The translations under genes and the position numbers were made by a program. Below the pieces are notes generated by a model. The model saw nothing but the letters and a program-made list of their open reading frames with translations. It searched no databases and had not been told where the DNA came from. A stretch of DNA of 64,000 nt from the NCBI RefSeq assembly GCF_039534915.1, contig NZ_BAAAWE010000001.1:868001-932000 (forward strand), read 5' to 3'. The DNA is from Streptomyces roseofulvus (GTDB taxonomy: Bacteria > Actinomycetota > Actinomycetes > Streptomycetales > Streptomycetaceae). Below, one piece after another: positions 34,671 through 43,478 of this stretch; position 1 is the first letter of the stretch; every line of letters begins with the position of its first letter.

Positions 34671-37031
34671 TCAGAGGACGCGGTCGCGGCCGTCGGTCGG
34701 GGAGGCCGGGATCGGCGGCACGGCCGGCGTGGGCGTGAAGGCGAGCCGGGCGGTGTGGTTGACCGGGAAGACGGTCGGCATCGTGCCGGTCGCCCGGCCG
34801 TACGCGCCGGCGACGGCCGCCATCGCGGCGGCCACGGCCAGCTCGCCCGCGCCGCCGGGCGTCTCGCCGGTCGGCGGCATGACGACGATCTCCAGCTCGG
34901 GCGGGGTGTTCCACTGCCGCGTGTAGTAGTAGTTGTCCCAGCTGGACTCCAGGAAGGCGCCGTCCTTCAGGTGCAGTCCAGACGTGAGCGCGAGGGCGAT
35001 GCCGTCGGAGATGCCGCCCATCATCTGCGCCTCCAGACCGCGCGGGTTGACCGCCAGGCCGACGTCGACGGCGCACACCACCCTGGTCACCCGGGGGCCG
35101 GTGTACGCGTTCGGGACCGTACGTCCGGTGGTCGCGGGCCGGCAGTCGATCTCGGCGAGCACCGCCACGTACGAGTGGTACTCGGGATGCACCGCGAGGC
35201 CCTGCCCGGTGCCGGGCTCCATCGGGCGCCCCCAGCGCCCCAGTCGGGCGACCTTGTCGAGGACGGCCCGGGCCCGGGACTCCTTCAGGAGGCGACGGCG
35301 CAGCTCGTAGGCGTCCTCGCCGAGGCGGCGGGCCAGTTCGTCGAGGACGAGCTCCTGGGCGGTGCGCACGTTGGGCGAGTAGATGTTCCGCATCGAGCCC
35401 GTGTTGTAGCCCTTGTCGGTCTCGGCGAGGAGCTGGGTGGTGACGCCGAGGTGGTAGGGGCTGATCTGGGTGAGCTGGAACATCGTCTCGGAGAAGGTGA
35501 GGTCGGCGACCGGCAGCCGGGCCGCCTCCGCCGTCAGGACCTCGCCGATGCCGTGGCCGAAGTCGGTGGCGACGGAGGTGTGCCGCTGCTCGTACGTCAG
35601 CACCTCGCCGAGCGAGTAGGTGGCGCGGACCCGCGAGGTCGCCATGGGGTGCGTACGCCCCTGCCGGAAGTCGTCGGTGCGGTGCCACATCAGCTTCACC
35701 GGCTTGCCGAGCTTCTTCGAGATCTCGGCGGCCTCGTGGGCGGCGTCGTGGAACAGCTTGCGGCCGAAGGAGCCGCCGCCCTCGGTCACGTGCACCCGCA
35801 CGGCGGAGACGGGCAGGCCGAGGCGGAGCGCGATCTGCTCCTGGGCGACGATCGGCGCTTTGAGCGAGCCCCAGATCTCGGCGGAGTCCGGGCGGACGTC
35901 CGCGATGGCGCAGTTGGTCTCCAGGGCGGCGTTGCTGGCGAAGTGGAAGGTGAAGCGGGCGTCGACGGCCTTGGTGAGCAGCGGCAGCGGCGGGACGACG
36001 AGCGGGAGTTCGGCCCGGCGCAGCTCGTCCAGGACGGTGGCGTCGGTGGCGTCCTCGGCGGTGCCGGGTCCCCAGTCGACGTCGAGGGCGCGGACGGCGT
36101 CGATGCACTGGCCGAAGGTGCGGGCGCGGACGGCGACGCCGGTGGAGACGGTGACGACGTCGGTGACGCCGGGCATGGCCCGTACCGCGTCGAGGTTGGC
36201 GACGGAGCGGACGGTGCCGTTGATGGTGGGCGGGCGGCAGACCATCGTCGGCAGGGCGCCCTCGACCTGGAGGTCCATGGCGAACCGCTTGCGGCCGGTG
36301 ACGGCGGCGAGCGCGTCGAGGCGGCTCCGGCCGGTGCCGATGACCCGGAAGTCCGCCCGGTCCTTGAGGGTGACGGTGACGGCGGTGTCCGCCACGGCGG
36401 CCGCCCTGACGGCGAGTTCGCCGTAGCCGAGGACGGCGCCGGCCGGGGAGAGCACGGTGCCCGCCTTGGTGGTGAGCGTGGACACGGCCTCGCCGAGGAC
36501 GAGGGAGGCGGCGTGCAGCAGCCGGCCCCGGGCGACGGCGGCGGCGACCCGGATCGGGGTGTAGGTGGAGACGGTGGTGTTGGAGCCGCCGGTGAGCTGG
36601 TTGAAGAGCAGTTCGGGGCGGGCGTCGGCGAGGGTGACCCTCACCTTCTCCAGGGGCAGGTCCAGTTCCTCGGCGATGAGCATCGCGGAGGAGGTGGTGA
36701 CGCCCTGGCCGACCTCGGCGCGCGGCAGCGCGAAGTGGGCCGTGCCGTCGGGGTCGAGCCGGATGGTGATCAGGTGGCTGGTCGGCAGCGCGGCCGTGGT
36801 CAGCAGGTCGTTGAGGTCGAGGAGTTCGGCCGGCCCGGGCAGCGAGGGGACGACGGCCTCGGCGGTCGTGGGCGCGAGGGCCTCGGCGCCGGCCTGGGCG
36901 GCGACGGTCAGGGTGGGGGCGGCGAGCACGTACCCGAGGAAGCGCCGGCGGCCGATGCCGGGAGCTTCGCCGGGGGCGTCGGTCGACGGGGGGCTCGGTT
37001 CGTTCTCGCGCGCGGGATGCCGCCTGGCCAT
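34671..37031 (-). CDS. iorB: Tat-exported molybdopterin subunit of an IorB-like hydroxylase
   Basis: A 786-residue molybdopterin-binding subunit of the xanthine dehydrogenase family. A twin-arginine signal (GRRRFLGYVL at ~27-36) predicts export. Family blocks are LPRAEVGQGVTTS, TEGGGSFGRKLF, NIYSPNVRTAQE and the catalytic Glu730 in PGGAGELAV. It hydroxylates N-heterocycles or aldehydes using water. The IorA partner is encoded downstream and would travel with it. No FAD subunit or XdhC-type chaperone gene is nearby. ATG 37031 follows AAAGGC. Substrate unknown; the nearby MarR gene may respond to it. Confidence 0.9.
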   Translation of the reverse strand: MARRHPARENEPSPPSTDAPGEAPGIGRRRFLGYVLAAPTLTVAAQAGAEALAPTTAEAVVPSLPGPAELLDLNDLLTTAALPTSHLITIRLDPDGTAHFALPRAEVGQGVTTSSAMLIAEELDLPLEKVRVTLADARPELLFNQLTGGSNTTVSTYTPIRVAAAVARGRLLHAASLVLGEAVSTLTTKAGTVLSPAGAVLGYGELAVRAAAVADTAVTVTLKDRADFRVIGTGRSRLDALAAVTGRKRFAMDLQVEGALPTMVCRPPTINGTVRSVANLDAVRAMPGVTDVVTVSTGVAVRARTFGQCIDAVRALDVDWGPGTAEDATDATVLDELRRAELPLVVPPLPLLTKAVDARFTFHFASNAALETNCAIADVRPDSAEIWGSLKAPIVAQEQIALRLGLPVSAVRVHVTEGGGSFGRKLFHDAAHEAAEISKKLGKPVKLMWHRTDDFRQGRTHPMATSRVRATYSLGEVLTYEQRHTSVATDFGHGIGEVLTAEAARLPVADLTFSETMFQLTQISPYHLGVTTQLLAETDKGYNTGSMRNIYSPNVRTAQELVLDELARRLGEDAYELRRRLLKESRARAVLDKVARLGRWGRPMEPGTGQGLAVHPEYHSYVAVLAEIDCRPATTGRTVPNAYTGPRVTRVVCAVDVGLAVNPRGLEAQMMGGISDGIALALTSGLHLKDGAFLESSWDNYYYTRQWNTPPELEIVVMPPTGETPGGAGELAVAAAMAAVAGAYGRATGTMPTVFPVNHTARLAFTPTPAVPPIPASPTDGRDRVL

Positions 37032-37227
37032 GTGGGGTGCCTTTCGACGCGTGCCGTACCGGCCGGAGGGCCTGGTCCCTGCTTCTTCTCGGGTGCGGGG
37101 CGATCATCGCGCATCCGGGGGCGGGGCGGGGCCGCTTCGGTGAGGAATTCGCGAAGGAACCGTGCTGGTCAGGGGTGGTTTCCGTCAGGTCTGCCGGGTT
37201 TCGGGGGGTGGGCGTGCGGAGTCCAGG

Positions 37228-37608
37228 TCACGCTCGCGGGCGCGGCGGCCGGCGTGACGGTCGCCGGCCGGTCGTCGCCGGCCCGGCGGCGCCGGCCCCG
37301 GCGGTGTGCGCGCCGGATCCGGCGGACGTCTCCTCCCGGAGCCTCGTCCGGGCCCGCAGGACGCGTGCGGCCCGGACCCGGCGGGCGTGCACGCGGCCCC
37401 GGCACGACCGCAGTTGGTCGCGGGAGACGCGGGCGCGCTGCCCGCCGCCGGCGATGAGCGCGTTGACGGAGACCATCGGGTCGCCGCCGACCGAGCGGGC
37501 CAGCAGGGCGCCCACCACGACCGGCCCGAGCGCCACCACGAGGGCGGTGCCGGTGGCCGAGACGTGACGGAGGGACCGGGGGCGGCGGCGCGGGGCACGA
37601 AGGGTCAT
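37228..37608 (-). CDS. Small Arg-rich protein with one membrane helix
   Basis: A 126-residue frame with strong G/C third-position bias. Residues ~18-40 form a likely membrane helix (TGTALVVALGPVVVGALLAR), followed by SVNALIAGGGQ, an Arg-rich helix and a disordered Gly/Ala/Arg tail. No family is recognised. The ribosome binding site before ATG 37608 is weak (TGGA). The ~195 bases between it and iorB contain no other gene that I can support. Confidence 0.45.
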   Translation of the reverse strand: MTLRAPRRRPRSLRHVSATGTALVVALGPVVVGALLARSVGGDPMVSVNALIAGGGQRARVSRDQLRSCRGRVHARRVRAARVLRARTRLREETSAGSGAHTAGAGAAGPATTGRRPSRRPPRPRA

Positions 37609-37943
37609 GGGTCCATTTCAGCCGCTCCGGGCGCCCGGCGGATCCGCCGGCGTACTCACCCGGTGGCCCGAGGGGTACTCAGGTCGGGACGGGTCGTCCG
37701 GACCCGCTGCCCGGTCGGCCCGGGTGGCCGCGGGAGGGGGAGGGGGAACGGGAGCGGGGAACGGCCCGGTCGTCCGGCGCGGCGGCGACACGGGAGACGG
37801 CCCGGTCGTCGCGCCCGGCGGCGACAGCGGCGCACGGCCCCGCCAGGCCGCGCGACGGGGCACGCGCGAGGCCGGTGGTCCCGCGCGGTGGGAGTGCGAG
37901 ACGCCCGGTCGCCCGGCGCGGCGGCGCGCGGGCGGCCGGCCCG

Positions 37944-38369
37944 TCATCCCGCCTGGCGGCGCGCCCGGGAGACGGCTCGGCCGGCGAGGGTCGTCGCCAC
38001 GAGGCCGACGACCAGGGCCACATAGGCGCCGCCCAGACCGTTGCCGGTGCCGAGGCCGCCGGCGGCGGTGGCGACGACCACGGTGCCCAGGGCGACGGCG
38101 GCCGCCCCCGCGGCGAGGGCCAGCCACGACCCCAGCGGCCCGGTCGCGACGCCGAGGCGGCCGGCGGGGCGGGCCACCGCCCGCCAGGCCACGGCCAGGC
38201 CGATCAGCCCGATCACCGCGCCGGCGAACGAGCCGATCCGGCCGGCGCTCACGGTGGTGACGGACGCGGCGAGCGACGACGCCGGGTCGGCGGCGGAGGC
38301 GGGCGCGGCGAGGGCGAGGGCCCCGAGCAGGACGGCCGTTCCGGTGGCGAGCAGACGGCGGACGGACAT
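37944..38369 (-). CDS. DUF6223-type exported/membrane protein
   Basis: A 141-residue protein with a signal-like start (MSVRRLLATGTAVLLGALAL, ending ASAAD) and then three membrane helices (GAVIGLIGLAVAWRAV; GSWLALAAGAAAVALGTVVV; GGAYVALVVGLVATTLAG). This matches the streptomycete DUF6223 family, often encoded beside a NarL-type two-component system, as here. ATG 38369 has GGAG seven bases upstream. It diverges from the kinase gene across a long palindrome, so it is the probable target of the response regulator. Confidence 0.82.
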   Translation of the reverse strand: MSVRRLLATGTAVLLGALALAAPASAADPASSLAASVTTVSAGRIGSFAGAVIGLIGLAVAWRAVARPAGRLGVATGPLGSWLALAAGAAAVALGTVVVATAAGGLGTGNGLGGAYVALVVGLVATTLAGRAVSRARRQAG

Positions 38370-38491
38370 GGGCGGACTCCCGTTCAGGCGGCGACGTGCG
38401 CCGATGCGCGGCGACGTGCGGTGGACCGATGCCCCGAGCATGTCCGCCGCCCCCTCCCCCGGTCGTCCCCCCGCCGTGGGCACTTCGCCTG

Positions 38492-38532
38492 CCACGGACG
38501 CGGTAGCGGCCGCCGCCCTACCGCGTCCGTGG
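38492..38532. promoter_or_regulatory. 41-bp nested palindrome between DUF6223 and kinase genes
   Basis: Perfect 15-bp arms CCACGGACGCGGTAG (38492-38506) and CTACCGCGTCCGTGG (38518-38532) around an 11-base spacer. The right arm also forms a smaller CTACC-N8-GGTAG palindrome (38518-38535). It lies ~50 bases upstream of the kinase -10 hexamer (TAGGGT at 38583-38588). This is a good candidate site for the response regulator encoded downstream. Confidence 0.65.
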
Positions 38533-38594
38533 TAGGCGGAGGTTCGTCCCCGAGGCCGACTCCTCCGGCGTGGCGGGCCGGTTAGGGTGCGCCC

Positions 38595-39725
38595 ATGAAG
38601 GAAGTGACGGCCGGGGCCCGGCGGTGGTACGTGGACGGGGCCGTCGCCCTGGGGGTGACGGCGGCGCTGCTGGTCACGGCGGCGTCCGCGCCCCGGCCCG
38701 GCACCGGTCCCGCCGTCGTCGCCGGGTACGGACTCCTCGCGGCGGGCGGACTCGCCCTGGCCCTGCGGCGCCGGATGCCCCGGGCGGTGCTCGCCGTCAC
38801 GGGGGCGTGCGCGATCGGATACCAGGCGGTGGACTTCGACGTTCCGGTCGTGGCGTATCTGTTCGCCGTGTACGCGGCCGTACGGGCCGGGCACCGCGCC
38901 GTCACGGCGGTGGCGAGCGTGCTGATGCTGGCGGCCCTGCCGGTGGCGGCGCTGCTCGCGGGGCCGTACGGGGTGGGCGAGGCGTTGGCGCGGGCCCGGG
39001 GCGCCCTGGAGATCGCCTGGCTGGTCGCGGCGGGCGCCGCGGGCGAGGCGCTGCGGCAGGCCGAGCGGCGGGCGGACGAGGCCGAGCGGACCCGGGAGGA
39101 GGTGGCCCGCCGCCGTGCGGACGAGGAACGGCTGCGCATCGCGCGGGAGTTGCACGACTCCCTCACCCACCAGATCTCGGTGGTCAAGGTGCAGTCCGAG
39201 GTCGCCGTCCATGTGGCGCGCCGGCGGGGCGAGGAGGTGCCCGCCGCGCTGCTCGCCATCCAGGAGGCGGGGCGGGAGGCGAGCCGTGAGCTGCGGGCGA
39301 CGCTGGAGGCGCTCCGCGACGACGACACGGCCCCGCCGCGCGGGCTCGCCGACGTACCGGAACTGGTGGACCGGGTGCGGGCGTTGGGGGTGGCGGCGTC
39401 GCTGACCGTGGAGGGGCGCGGGGCGGACGTGCCGGCCGCCGTGGACCGGACGGTGTACCGGATCGTCCAGGAGTCGCTGACGAACGTCGCCCGGCACTCC
39501 GGGGCCGCGACGGCCACCGTGCGGATCGACTGCCGGCCGGAGCTGCTCGCGGTCCGGGTGGACGACGACGGGCGGGCGGCGCCGGCCGCGTCACCGGTGC
39601 CGGGTCTCGGCCTGCTCGGCATGCGCGAGCGCGTCACCGCCCTCGGCGGGCGGCTCAGCGCCGGGCCGCGCGACGGCGGCGGCTTCTCCGTCCTGGCCGA
39701 ACTTCCCGTGGAGCGCACCCCGTGA
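38595..39725 (+). CDS. NarL-type sensor histidine kinase
   Basis: A 376-residue kinase. Residues ~10-150 hold about five membrane helices with no large outer domain. A charged coiled-coil (AERRADEAERTREEVARRRA) leads to the HisKA_3 helix with phospho-acceptor His187 in RIARELHDSLTHQ. The ATPase domain has TVYRIVQESLTNVARHSG and GLGLLGMRERV. There is no ribosome binding site; TAGGGT lies six bases before ATG 38595. The stop overlaps the response-regulator start as GTGA, so the pair is coupled. It diverges from DUF6223. Confidence 0.92.
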   Translation: MKEVTAGARRWYVDGAVALGVTAALLVTAASAPRPGTGPAVVAGYGLLAAGGLALALRRRMPRAVLAVTGACAIGYQAVDFDVPVVAYLFAVYAAVRAGHRAVTAVASVLMLAALPVAALLAGPYGVGEALARARGALEIAWLVAAGAAGEALRQAERRADEAERTREEVARRRADEERLRIARELHDSLTHQISVVKVQSEVAVHVARRRGEEVPAALLAIQEAGREASRELRATLEALRDDDTAPPRGLADVPELVDRVRALGVAASLTVEGRGADVPAAVDRTVYRIVQESLTNVARHSGAATATVRIDCRPELLAVRVDDDGRAAPAASPVPGLGLLGMRERVTALGGRLSAGPRDGGGFSVLAELPVERTP

Positions 39726-40384
39726 TCCGTGTCCTGCTCGTCGACGACCAGCCGCTCATCCGCAGCGGGTTCCGCGCGCTGCTCGATCTGGAGGACGACA
39801 TCGAGGTGGTCGCCGAGGCGTCCGACGGGCGGGAGGCCCTGGAGCTCGCCCGCGCGCACCGGCCGGACATCGCGCTCGTGGACATCCAGATGCCGGTCGT
39901 CGACGGCATCGAGGCCACCCGGCGGATCGCCGCCGACCCGGACCTCGCCGGGGTCCACGTCGTGATCCTGACCAATTACGGCATGGACGAGTACGTCCTC
40001 GACGCGCTGCGCGCGGGTGCGGCCGGCTTCCTGGTCAAGGACGTGCTGCCGGAGGACTTCCTGCACGCCGTACGGGTCGCGGCGCGCGGCGACGCCCTCC
40101 TCGCCCCGTCGATCACCCGCAGGCTCATCCACCGCTGTCTGGCCCAGCCGGCGCCGGCCGTGGCCGGCCCGGCCCTGACGGAGCTGACCGGCCGGGAGCG
40201 CGAGGCCGTCGTGCTGGTGGCGCGGGGCCTGTCCAACGACGAGATCGCCGGCCGCATGGTGATCAGTCCGCTGACCGCGAAGACCCACGTCAACCGGGCC
40301 ATGACGAAGCTGGGCGTCCGGGACCGGGCCCAACTGGTGGTCCTGGCCTACGAGTCCGGTCTCGTGACACCGAACGAGGTCTGA
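39722..40384 (+). CDS. NarL/FixJ-family response regulator
   Basis: A 220-residue regulator. The receiver domain (~1-120) has the acidic pocket LVDDQ, the phospho-acceptor Asp54 in ALVDIQMP and the conserved Lys in FLVKDV. The LuxR-type HTH is at ~150-210 (LTGREREAVVLVARGLSNDE, AKTHVNRAMTKLGVRDRAQL). GTG 39722 overlaps the kinase stop. The palindrome upstream of the kinase gene is its likely binding site, with DUF6223 and its own operon as targets. Confidence 0.93.
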   Translation: MIRVLLVDDQPLIRSGFRALLDLEDDIEVVAEASDGREALELARAHRPDIALVDIQMPVVDGIEATRRIAADPDLAGVHVVILTNYGMDEYVLDALRAGAAGFLVKDVLPEDFLHAVRVAARGDALLAPSITRRLIHRCLAQPAPAVAGPALTELTGREREAVVLVARGLSNDEIAGRMVISPLTAKTHVNRAMTKLGVRDRAQLVVLAYESGLVTPNEV

Positions 40385-40481
40385 CCGGGCGCCCGCCGCT
40401 CGGCGCGTCCGCACCCGCCCTTCCCAGGCCGGTGGTGGCCGGTATCCACTGGGGGTCCGGAACGTCGGCGGAGGGGTGTGG

Positions 40482-41225
40482 GTGGTCGTGGCGGTGGCGG
40501 TGCTGGTGGTGGAGCACGAGGACGGGGCGGGGGCCGGGCTGGTCGGGGAGCGGCTGGCGGCGGACGGGATCCGGCTGGACGTGCGGCGGCCGTGGCGGGG
40601 CGAGGAGCTGCCCGCCGGCCTGGCGGACCACGCCGGCCTCCTGGTGCTCGGCGGGTCCGCGGGCTGCCGGGACGACACGGCGGCGCCGTGGCTGGCGCCG
40701 GTGCGGGAGCTGGTGCGCGAGGCGGTCCGGCGGGAGGTGCCGCTGCTCGGGATATGCCTGGGCGGCCAGCTCGTCGCCGACGCCCTGGGCGGTGCGGTGG
40801 CCGCCCGGCCGCGGGGGCCGGAGGTGGGGTCCGTACCGGTGCGGCGGCTGCCCGGCGCCGCGGGGGATCCGGTTTTCGGGCGGGTGCCGGAGGGGGCTCC
40901 TGCGGCGCAGTGGCACTTCGACGACATCACGCGGCTGCCGGAGGGCGCCGTGCCGCTGCTGGGCGGGGACGCCTGCCGGTTCCAGGCGTACCGCGTGGGT
41001 GCCGCGGCCTGGGGCGTGCAGTTCCATCCGGAGGTGGACGGGGACGCGGTCGCGGTGTGGGCGCGGGCCGACGCGGCGGCGGTGCGGGACCGGGGCGGCG
41101 ATCCGGACGCGGCGGTGGCCTCCGTGCGGCGGGACGGCGAGGCGCTGCGGGAGGTCTGGGGCGCGGTGGCCGGCGCCTGGGGCGGGGTGGTGCGGGAGCG
41201 GGCGGCGGCGGACGCGGCGCGCTGA
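40482..41225 (+). CDS. Class I glutamine amidotransferase-like protein
   Basis: A ~247-residue GATase1 domain related to the GMP-synthase-type group. The nucleophile elbow is LLGICLGGQLVADALGG (Cys near 92) and the catalytic His-Xaa-Glu is QFHPEVDGD. Many stand-alone members of this group act on gamma-glutamyl amines, but the substrate here cannot be read. GGAGGGG at 40470-40476 can serve GTG 40482 or GTG 40488; GTG 40476 is too close. It is followed by OsmC after 85 bases. Confidence 0.82.
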   Translation: MVVAVAVLVVEHEDGAGAGLVGERLAADGIRLDVRRPWRGEELPAGLADHAGLLVLGGSAGCRDDTAAPWLAPVRELVREAVRREVPLLGICLGGQLVADALGGAVAARPRGPEVGSVPVRRLPGAAGDPVFGRVPEGAPAAQWHFDDITRLPEGAVPLLGGDACRFQAYRVGAAAWGVQFHPEVDGDAVAVWARADAAAVRDRGGDPDAAVASVRRDGEALREVWGAVAGAWGGVVRERAAADAAR

Positions 41226-41310
41226 CCTCGGGCCGGTCGGGTGGGGTGCGGCGCGCGGGTGGCCGTAGCGTACGGGGCGTACGTACAGCCCAGCCGAGGA
41301 GTGTTCCCCC

Positions 41311-41748
41311 ATGGCCGACTACCGCGTCGAGACCGTCCGTACCGGATACCGGCGGTGGACCGCCCGCAACGACCGGGGGGCGGAGGTGCTGATGGCGGCG
41401 GCGGACGACGACGGCGCGCAGCCGTCGTTCACGCCGGTGGAGCTGCTGCTGGCGGCGATGGGCGGCTGCGGCGGTCTGGTGATCGACCGGACCGCGCGGG
41501 CGGTGGACCACGACGACCTGCGGATCGTCGTGGAGTCGGTGTCGACGCCGGAGGACGACGGGCGGATCGGCCGGATCAGGGTGAGTTACGAGTTCGACCT
41601 GCCGGACTCCAACCCGAAGGCGGCGGAGGTGTTCGCGCGGGGGGTGCGGCTCACGCACGAGAAGTTCTGCACGGTGAGCCGCACCGTCGAGCACGGCGCG
41701 CGGGTCGAGGCGGTCCTCCCGGACGGGACGGTCGGCTTCGAGGGCTGA
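41311..41748 (+). CDS. OsmC-family protein
   Basis: A 145-residue OsmC/Ohr-fold protein. It has the FTPVELLLAAMGGCGGLVID helix, where the first peroxidatic Cys is expected, and THEKFCTVSRTVEHGARV with the second Cys. This two-cysteine pattern supports thiol-dependent peroxide reduction. ATG 41311 has CGAGGAG upstream. It is separate from the convergent carboxylesterase gene. Confidence 0.87.
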   Translation: MADYRVETVRTGYRRWTARNDRGAEVLMAAADDDGAQPSFTPVELLLAAMGGCGGLVIDRTARAVDHDDLRIVVESVSTPEDDGRIGRIRVSYEFDLPDSNPKAAEVFARGVRLTHEKFCTVSRTVEHGARVEAVLPDGTVGFEG

Positions 41749-41854
41749 CCGGGGCCGCCGGGAGGGTGCGGGGCCGGCCCGGGGCCCCGTGGTCGCCCTG
41801 GGCCTCGGCGGCCTCGTGGCCCCGCGGGACTCGTGAGCCCCGTGCGGCTTCGGG

Positions 41855-43306
41855 TCAGCCGAGCCAGAGGTCGCGCACGTGCCGGACCGGGTCGGGCTCG
41901 ACCCGGCTCTCGGTGTCCCAGACCTTGGTGGCGCGGGTGCCGGGGGCGTACCGGGGCCAGTCGGCGCCCGGGTCCTGGTCCCTGACGAAGGCGACCCAGG
42001 CGCGGTGCACGGCGTCGGCAAGCGGCTGCGGCGGGGTGGCGCCGGCCACCTCGGGGACGCCCTCGGCGTCGAGGAGGTCGAAGGCGAACGGCAGGTCGAG
42101 GCAGTGCACGGCGAGGCCGACGACCGGTGAGCGCCAGGCGAACTGATAGAGCCAGGTGGGGCGTTCGCGGGCGGCGCGGGCGTCGGCGACGGCCAGGTTC
42201 GGGGCCCGGAACATGACGTCGGTGAGGGCCTGGCCGAAGAGGGCGGCCTCCGGCGCGCCCCGGTAGACGGCGGTGAACTCGGCCGCGCGCGCGGGGTCGA
42301 GGCCCAGCGCGCCGAGCAGGACCGGAAGCGGCGGGCCGTCGTCGCCGGGGCCGGGGATCATCGAGAACTCGTCGGCGGTGAAGCCGAGCATGAGCGGGAT
42401 GTCGGCGCCCGCGTCCCCGCTGGTGAGGGCGTCGGCGGCGGGTACGGGGACGAGGTCGCCGTCCGCGAAGGGGGCGAGGGCCAGCATCGGGGGCAGCCCC
42501 TCGCGGTCGGGTCCGTCCTCGGCGAGCCGGTCCTGGAGGGCGAGGAGTTCGTCGTCGCCCAGGTCGCGCAGGGCCGCGGCGGTGGCGGGGACGCCGGTGC
42601 GGGCGGTGAGCAGCCGGGCTGCGGCGCGGGCGGTCGCGGGGCCGTCGGGGCGCAGGACGGCGCCGGAGACGGCGAGCGCGCCGCGGAAGAGGCCCTGGGC
42701 GGAGGGGACGGAGAGCAGGGTGAGGACGGCGCCGCCGCCGGCGGACTGGCCGGCGATCGTGACCTTGCCGGGGTCCCCGCCGAAGGCGGCGATGTTGTCG
42801 CGGACCCAGGTGAGGGCGGCGATCCAGTCGCGGACGCCGCGGTTGTCGGGGGCGTCCTCCAGGTGCAGGAAGCCCTCGATGCCCAGGCGGTAGCCGACGG
42901 AGACGAGGACGACGCCGTCGCGGTTGAAGGCGGCGCCGTCGTACCAGGGGCTGGCGGCGGAGCCGGCGACGTAGCCGCCGCCGTGGATCCAGACGAGGAC
43001 GGGCAGGCCCTCGGCGGGGGCGGTGTCGGGGGTGAAGACGTTGAGGTTGAGCACGCCGGCGCCCGGGACGGAGGGCTCGGGGATGGTGGTGACCTCGGCG
43101 AAGGGGCGGCGCTGCGCGGTCGGGCCGTAGGCGGTGGCGTCCAGCGGCTCGGTCCACGGCTCGGGCGGTTCGGGCGCGGCGAAGCGCAGCTCGCCGACGG
43201 GCGGCTTGGCGTAGGGGATGCCGAGGAAGCGGTACGTGCCGTCGGCGCGGCGCTCGCCGCGGACGGGTCCGCGGGTGGTGGTGACGAGGGGGCCGGGGGA
43301 GGTCAT
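41855..43306 (-). CDS. Type B carboxylesterase
   Basis: A 483-residue alpha/beta hydrolase of the carboxylesterase/cholinesterase family. It shows the oxyanion box VWIHGGGYVAGSA, the nucleophile elbow IAGQSAGGGAVLT (Ser near 190), an acidic residue in GFTADEFSM and the late His in VHCLDLPFAF. No signal peptide is present, so it acts inside the cell on esters. ATG 43306 follows GGAG. It diverges from a ROK regulator with an A/T-rich 172-base gap, and that regulator may control it. Confidence 0.9.
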   Translation of the reverse strand: MTSPGPLVTTTRGPVRGERRADGTYRFLGIPYAKPPVGELRFAAPEPPEPWTEPLDATAYGPTAQRRPFAEVTTIPEPSVPGAGVLNLNVFTPDTAPAEGLPVLVWIHGGGYVAGSAASPWYDGAAFNRDGVVLVSVGYRLGIEGFLHLEDAPDNRGVRDWIAALTWVRDNIAAFGGDPGKVTIAGQSAGGGAVLTLLSVPSAQGLFRGALAVSGAVLRPDGPATARAAARLLTARTGVPATAAALRDLGDDELLALQDRLAEDGPDREGLPPMLALAPFADGDLVPVPAADALTSGDAGADIPLMLGFTADEFSMIPGPGDDGPPLPVLLGALGLDPARAAEFTAVYRGAPEAALFGQALTDVMFRAPNLAVADARAARERPTWLYQFAWRSPVVGLAVHCLDLPFAFDLLDAEGVPEVAGATPPQPLADAVHRAWVAFVRDQDPGADWPRYAPGTRATKVWDTESRVEPDPVRHVRDLWLG

Positions 43307-43478
43307 GGGGCGGCTCCGGGGTGCGCGTGCCGGGTGGGCGAGCGGGTGGTGACAGGGTCAGCGTCCGGGCCCGATCCATTTACGTCAATGGTTGAAATAA
43401 AACTGGTGACACGATTCACCGGACCGTGTCCTCCCGGCGTCGGTGTCGGCACCCGCGTCGCCCGGGCAGAATCCAGGG

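Noticed and set aside
30284..37031. A secondary-metabolite gene cluster around the vWA pair, oxidoreductase and molybdenum hydroxylase
   Set aside because: No polyketide, peptide, terpene or RiPP core gene is present, and transcription units are separated by terminators.
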